Source: Microbacterium sp. (GTDB taxonomy: Bacteria; Actinomycetota; Actinomycetes; Actinomycetales; Microbacteriaceae). From it: a stretch of DNA of 17,326 nucleotides. The notes under the pieces were generated by a model that made no database searches, had not been told where the DNA came from, and was given only the letters and a program-made list of their open reading frames with translations. Of the stretch, positions 15,957 to 17,326 are shown in pieces; position 1 is the stretch's first letter; each line of letters begins with the position of its first letter. The DNA lies in assembly GCA_029267645.1 (NCBI GenBank), contig JAJUIM010000011.1, positions 1 through 17,326 on the forward strand, given 5' to 3'. The translations under genes and the position numbers were made by a program.

Positions 15957-16907
15957 TCAGGCGACGCAGGACTCAGACTTGGTGATGTCGCAGACGGCGC
16001 GGATGCCGTCGTACAGCGAGTCCTCGACCTCGATGAAGCCGTACTCGCTCTGCTCGGGCAGCTCGCAGGCGTCCTCGCTGTCGCAGACGCCCATCTCGAC
16101 GAGGGCGGGCTTGTTGATCTGCTCCTGGAAGATGCGCGTCAGCTCGTCCTGCAGGTCCTGCGGCAGCTGGTCGCTGATGACGGTCGGCGAGTTGGGGATG
16201 TCCTCCGACTCCCAGACGACCTCGACGGCGCCCTCTTCCAGCTGGCCCGACTCGACGAGCTCGTGCGTGACCATCGTGTCGAACGCGAAGCCCGCGTCGC
16301 ACGTGCCGTCGGCGACCGAGAGCGCCGACGCGTCGTGGCCGCCCGCGAAGACCGGCTCGACGTCCTCGAGCGGGTCGATGCCGGCCTCGAGCAGGCCCGC
16401 CGACGGGAACAGGAAGCCCGACGTCGAGGTCTGGTCGACGTAGCAGACCTTCTTGCCCGCGAAGTCCTCGAGGCTCGTGATGTCGCTGCCCGCGGGGACG
16501 ATGCCGTACGAGCGGTAGCTCGCGGCCTCGTCGGGCGAGTCGGCGAGCGCGCCGACCGGGATCACGCCCGCGTCGCTGTCGGCCGCGACGACGTACGAGA
16601 ACGGACCCATGGATCCGATGTCGACCTGGCCCGCGCGCAGCGCCTCGACGACGGCCGCGTAGCTCGTCGCCTCCTGCAGCTCGACCTCGATGCCGAGCTC
16701 CTGCTCGAGCGCGTCGATGATGGGAGCGTTCGCCTCCGCGATGCCCGTCGCCGACTCGGAGGGGATCTGCGCGAAGGTGAGCGTCTCGGGCCAGTCGCTG
16801 TTCGCGGACCCCTCGTCGGCCGAGGTTCCGGAGCAGCCCGCGAGGGCGATGAGCCCGGCGGCCGCGACGGCGGCGAGCGAAACGCGCTTCGTGCGGGTGG
16901 AGATCAT
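15957..16907 (-). CDS. phnD: Phosphonate-binding lipoprotein PhnD
   Basis: The 316-residue product has a lipoprotein signal with lipobox LAGC (22-25, lipidated Cys25) after a hydrophobic stretch at 9-21. The mature part matches the PhnD family: FAQIPSESATGIAEANAPI (45-63), VEALRAGQVDIGSMGPFSYV (87-106), LEDFAGKKVCYVDQTSTSGFL (146-166) and FAGGHDASALSVADGTCDAGF (187-207). It binds phosphonates outside the membrane and delivers them to PhnE/PhnC. Six further cysteines (155, 203, 275, 281, 306, 314) could form up to three disulfides. The ATG at 16907 has GGAAGA upstream. A PHO-box-like repeat lies 115 bp before it. Confidence 0.96.
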   Translation of the reverse strand: MISTRTKRVSLAAVAAAGLIALAGCSGTSADEGSANSDWPETLTFAQIPSESATGIAEANAPIIDALEQELGIEVELQEATSYAAVVEALRAGQVDIGSMGPFSYVVAADSDAGVIPVGALADSPDEAASYRSYGIVPAGSDITSLEDFAGKKVCYVDQTSTSGFLFPSAGLLEAGIDPLEDVEPVFAGGHDASALSVADGTCDAGFAFDTMVTHELVESGQLEEGAVEVVWESEDIPNSPTVISDQLPQDLQDELTRIFQEQINKPALVEMGVCDSEDACELPEQSEYGFIEVEDSLYDGIRAVCDITKSESCVA

Positions 16908-17022
16908 GTGTCTTCCGTCCTGGTGTGTGCTGATGCGTGCCGGCGACGCCGGCGTGGGGACGGGTCCACCGTGAGACCGCGACTTGGCGAGATCCCCACC
17001 CGAAGGCCAACGGGAGGAAGCG
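16908..17022 (-). promoter_or_regulatory. phnD leader region with possible hairpin and operator
   Basis: This is the stretch between the PHO-box element and the phnD start. GCCGGC-GAC-GCCGGC (16939-16953) would form a short 6-bp hairpin, and a 7-bp inverted pair (16954-16960 with 16993-16999) could enclose a further loop. GGTC...GACC (16963-16966 and 16975-16978) is a weak GntR-operator-like inverted repeat. I see no recognisable -10 hexamer. In DNA this GC-rich, short repeats are expected by chance. Confidence 0.25.
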
Positions 17023-17044
17023 GCCGGGTGAACAGTCCGCGAAC
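17023..17044 (-). promoter_or_regulatory. PHO-box-like direct repeat upstream of phnD
   Basis: On the minus strand two 11-nt units are in tandem: GTTCGCGGACT (17044-17034) and GTTCACCCGGC (17033-17023). The spacing and GTTC(A/G)C core match the element before phnG and the actinobacterial PhoP box. It begins 14 bp after the regulator gene's stop and lies upstream of phnD, so it should drive phnDCE during phosphate starvation. Two matching elements in one window, both in phn promoter positions, support the call. Confidence 0.65.
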
Positions 17045-17058
17045 TTGGGCGACAAGCG

Positions 17059-17326
17059 TCAGGCGGCGGAACCGAACTCGATCGTGACGCGGATCCGGTC
17101 GGGCCGCAGCCAGGAACGGCTGAACATCAGGGGTTCTCCGCCCTGGCCGTCGCGCGTCAGCGTCTCGAGGAACCACGCGCTCGCATCGGCGGCGAGGCCG
17201 AGACGCCCCGCGGGCTCTGCGGGCGGCACGTCCGACGCGACACGCGACCACGCGCGCACGGGATCCCGGCGCGATCCGCGCAGCACCTCGGCGAGCGACT
17301 CGATCACCTTGAGCGTCACGTCGACC
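17059..17326 (-). CDS. phnF: GntR-family regulator, C-terminal UTRA domain (probable PhnF), cut by the window edge
   Basis: About 88 C-terminal residues are visible, and the frame is open through the right edge, so the N-terminal DNA-binding domain lies outside. The ending WFLETLTRDGQGGEPLMFSR then SWLRPDRIRVTIEF resembles the UTRA ligand-binding domain of GntR/HutC regulators, whose last strand usually carries an S-R-S/T...R-x-D-R pattern. Its place directly upstream of phnD on the same strand suggests PhnF, the phosphonate-locus regulator. The UTRA call is fair; the PhnF assignment rests mainly on context. Confirming it needs the missing N-terminus. Confidence 0.6.
   Translation of the reverse strand, partial: VDVTLKVIESLAEVLRGSRRDPVRAWSRVASDVPPAEPAGRLGLAADASAWFLETLTRDGQGGEPLMFSRSWLRPDRIRVTIEFGSAA

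Overview
The window is high-GC DNA (roughly 70% or more, estimated by eye). Codons end mostly in G or C, and genes are tightly overlapped. Together with tandem PHO-box-like repeats, this points to an actinobacterium, plausibly of the Microbacteriaceae. That placement is an inference, because no rRNA or other marker is present.

Layout: the left edge (minus strand) carries the N-terminal half of an AhpD/carboxymuconolactone decarboxylase-like protein. A 197-bp divergent intergenic region follows. Then comes a plus-strand operon (422-6284): an alpha/beta hydrolase and a complete peptide/nickel-type ABC importer (family 5 binding lipoprotein, two permeases, two ATPases). It meets, tail to tail with a 4-bp gap, a long minus-strand phosphonate locus filling the rest of the window. 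In transcription order that locus is a GntR/UTRA regulator (C-terminus only, probably phnF), then phnD-phnC-phnE (phosphonate importer, with phnE a tandem fusion of two permease domains), then phnG-H-I-J-K-L, a DUF1045 2H-phosphoesterase-like gene, phnM and phnN.

How it works together: PhnDCE imports phosphonates. PhnI with PhnG, H and L forms the ribose triphosphate phosphonate; PhnM releases pyrophosphate; PhnJ, a radical SAM enzyme with an intact cysteine set, breaks the C-P bond; PhnK and PhnL are the ABC-type partners; PhnN makes PRPP from ribose 1,5-bisphosphate. No phnP is present in the window. The DUF1045 protein, with two H-x-T-L motifs, is a candidate for the missing cyclic phosphodiesterase step.

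Regulation: two 11-bp direct-repeat PHO-box-like elements lie upstream of phnD and phnG, and a hairpin separates phnE from the phnG element. This suggests two phosphate-starvation transcription units.

The most unusual DNA-level signal is the palindrome GGATCC, seen about 50 times where about 6 are expected, in several reading frames and in ribosome-binding regions. Otherwise the window is a fairly standard C-P lyase locus beside an uncharacterised importer; I see no clearly exotic system.
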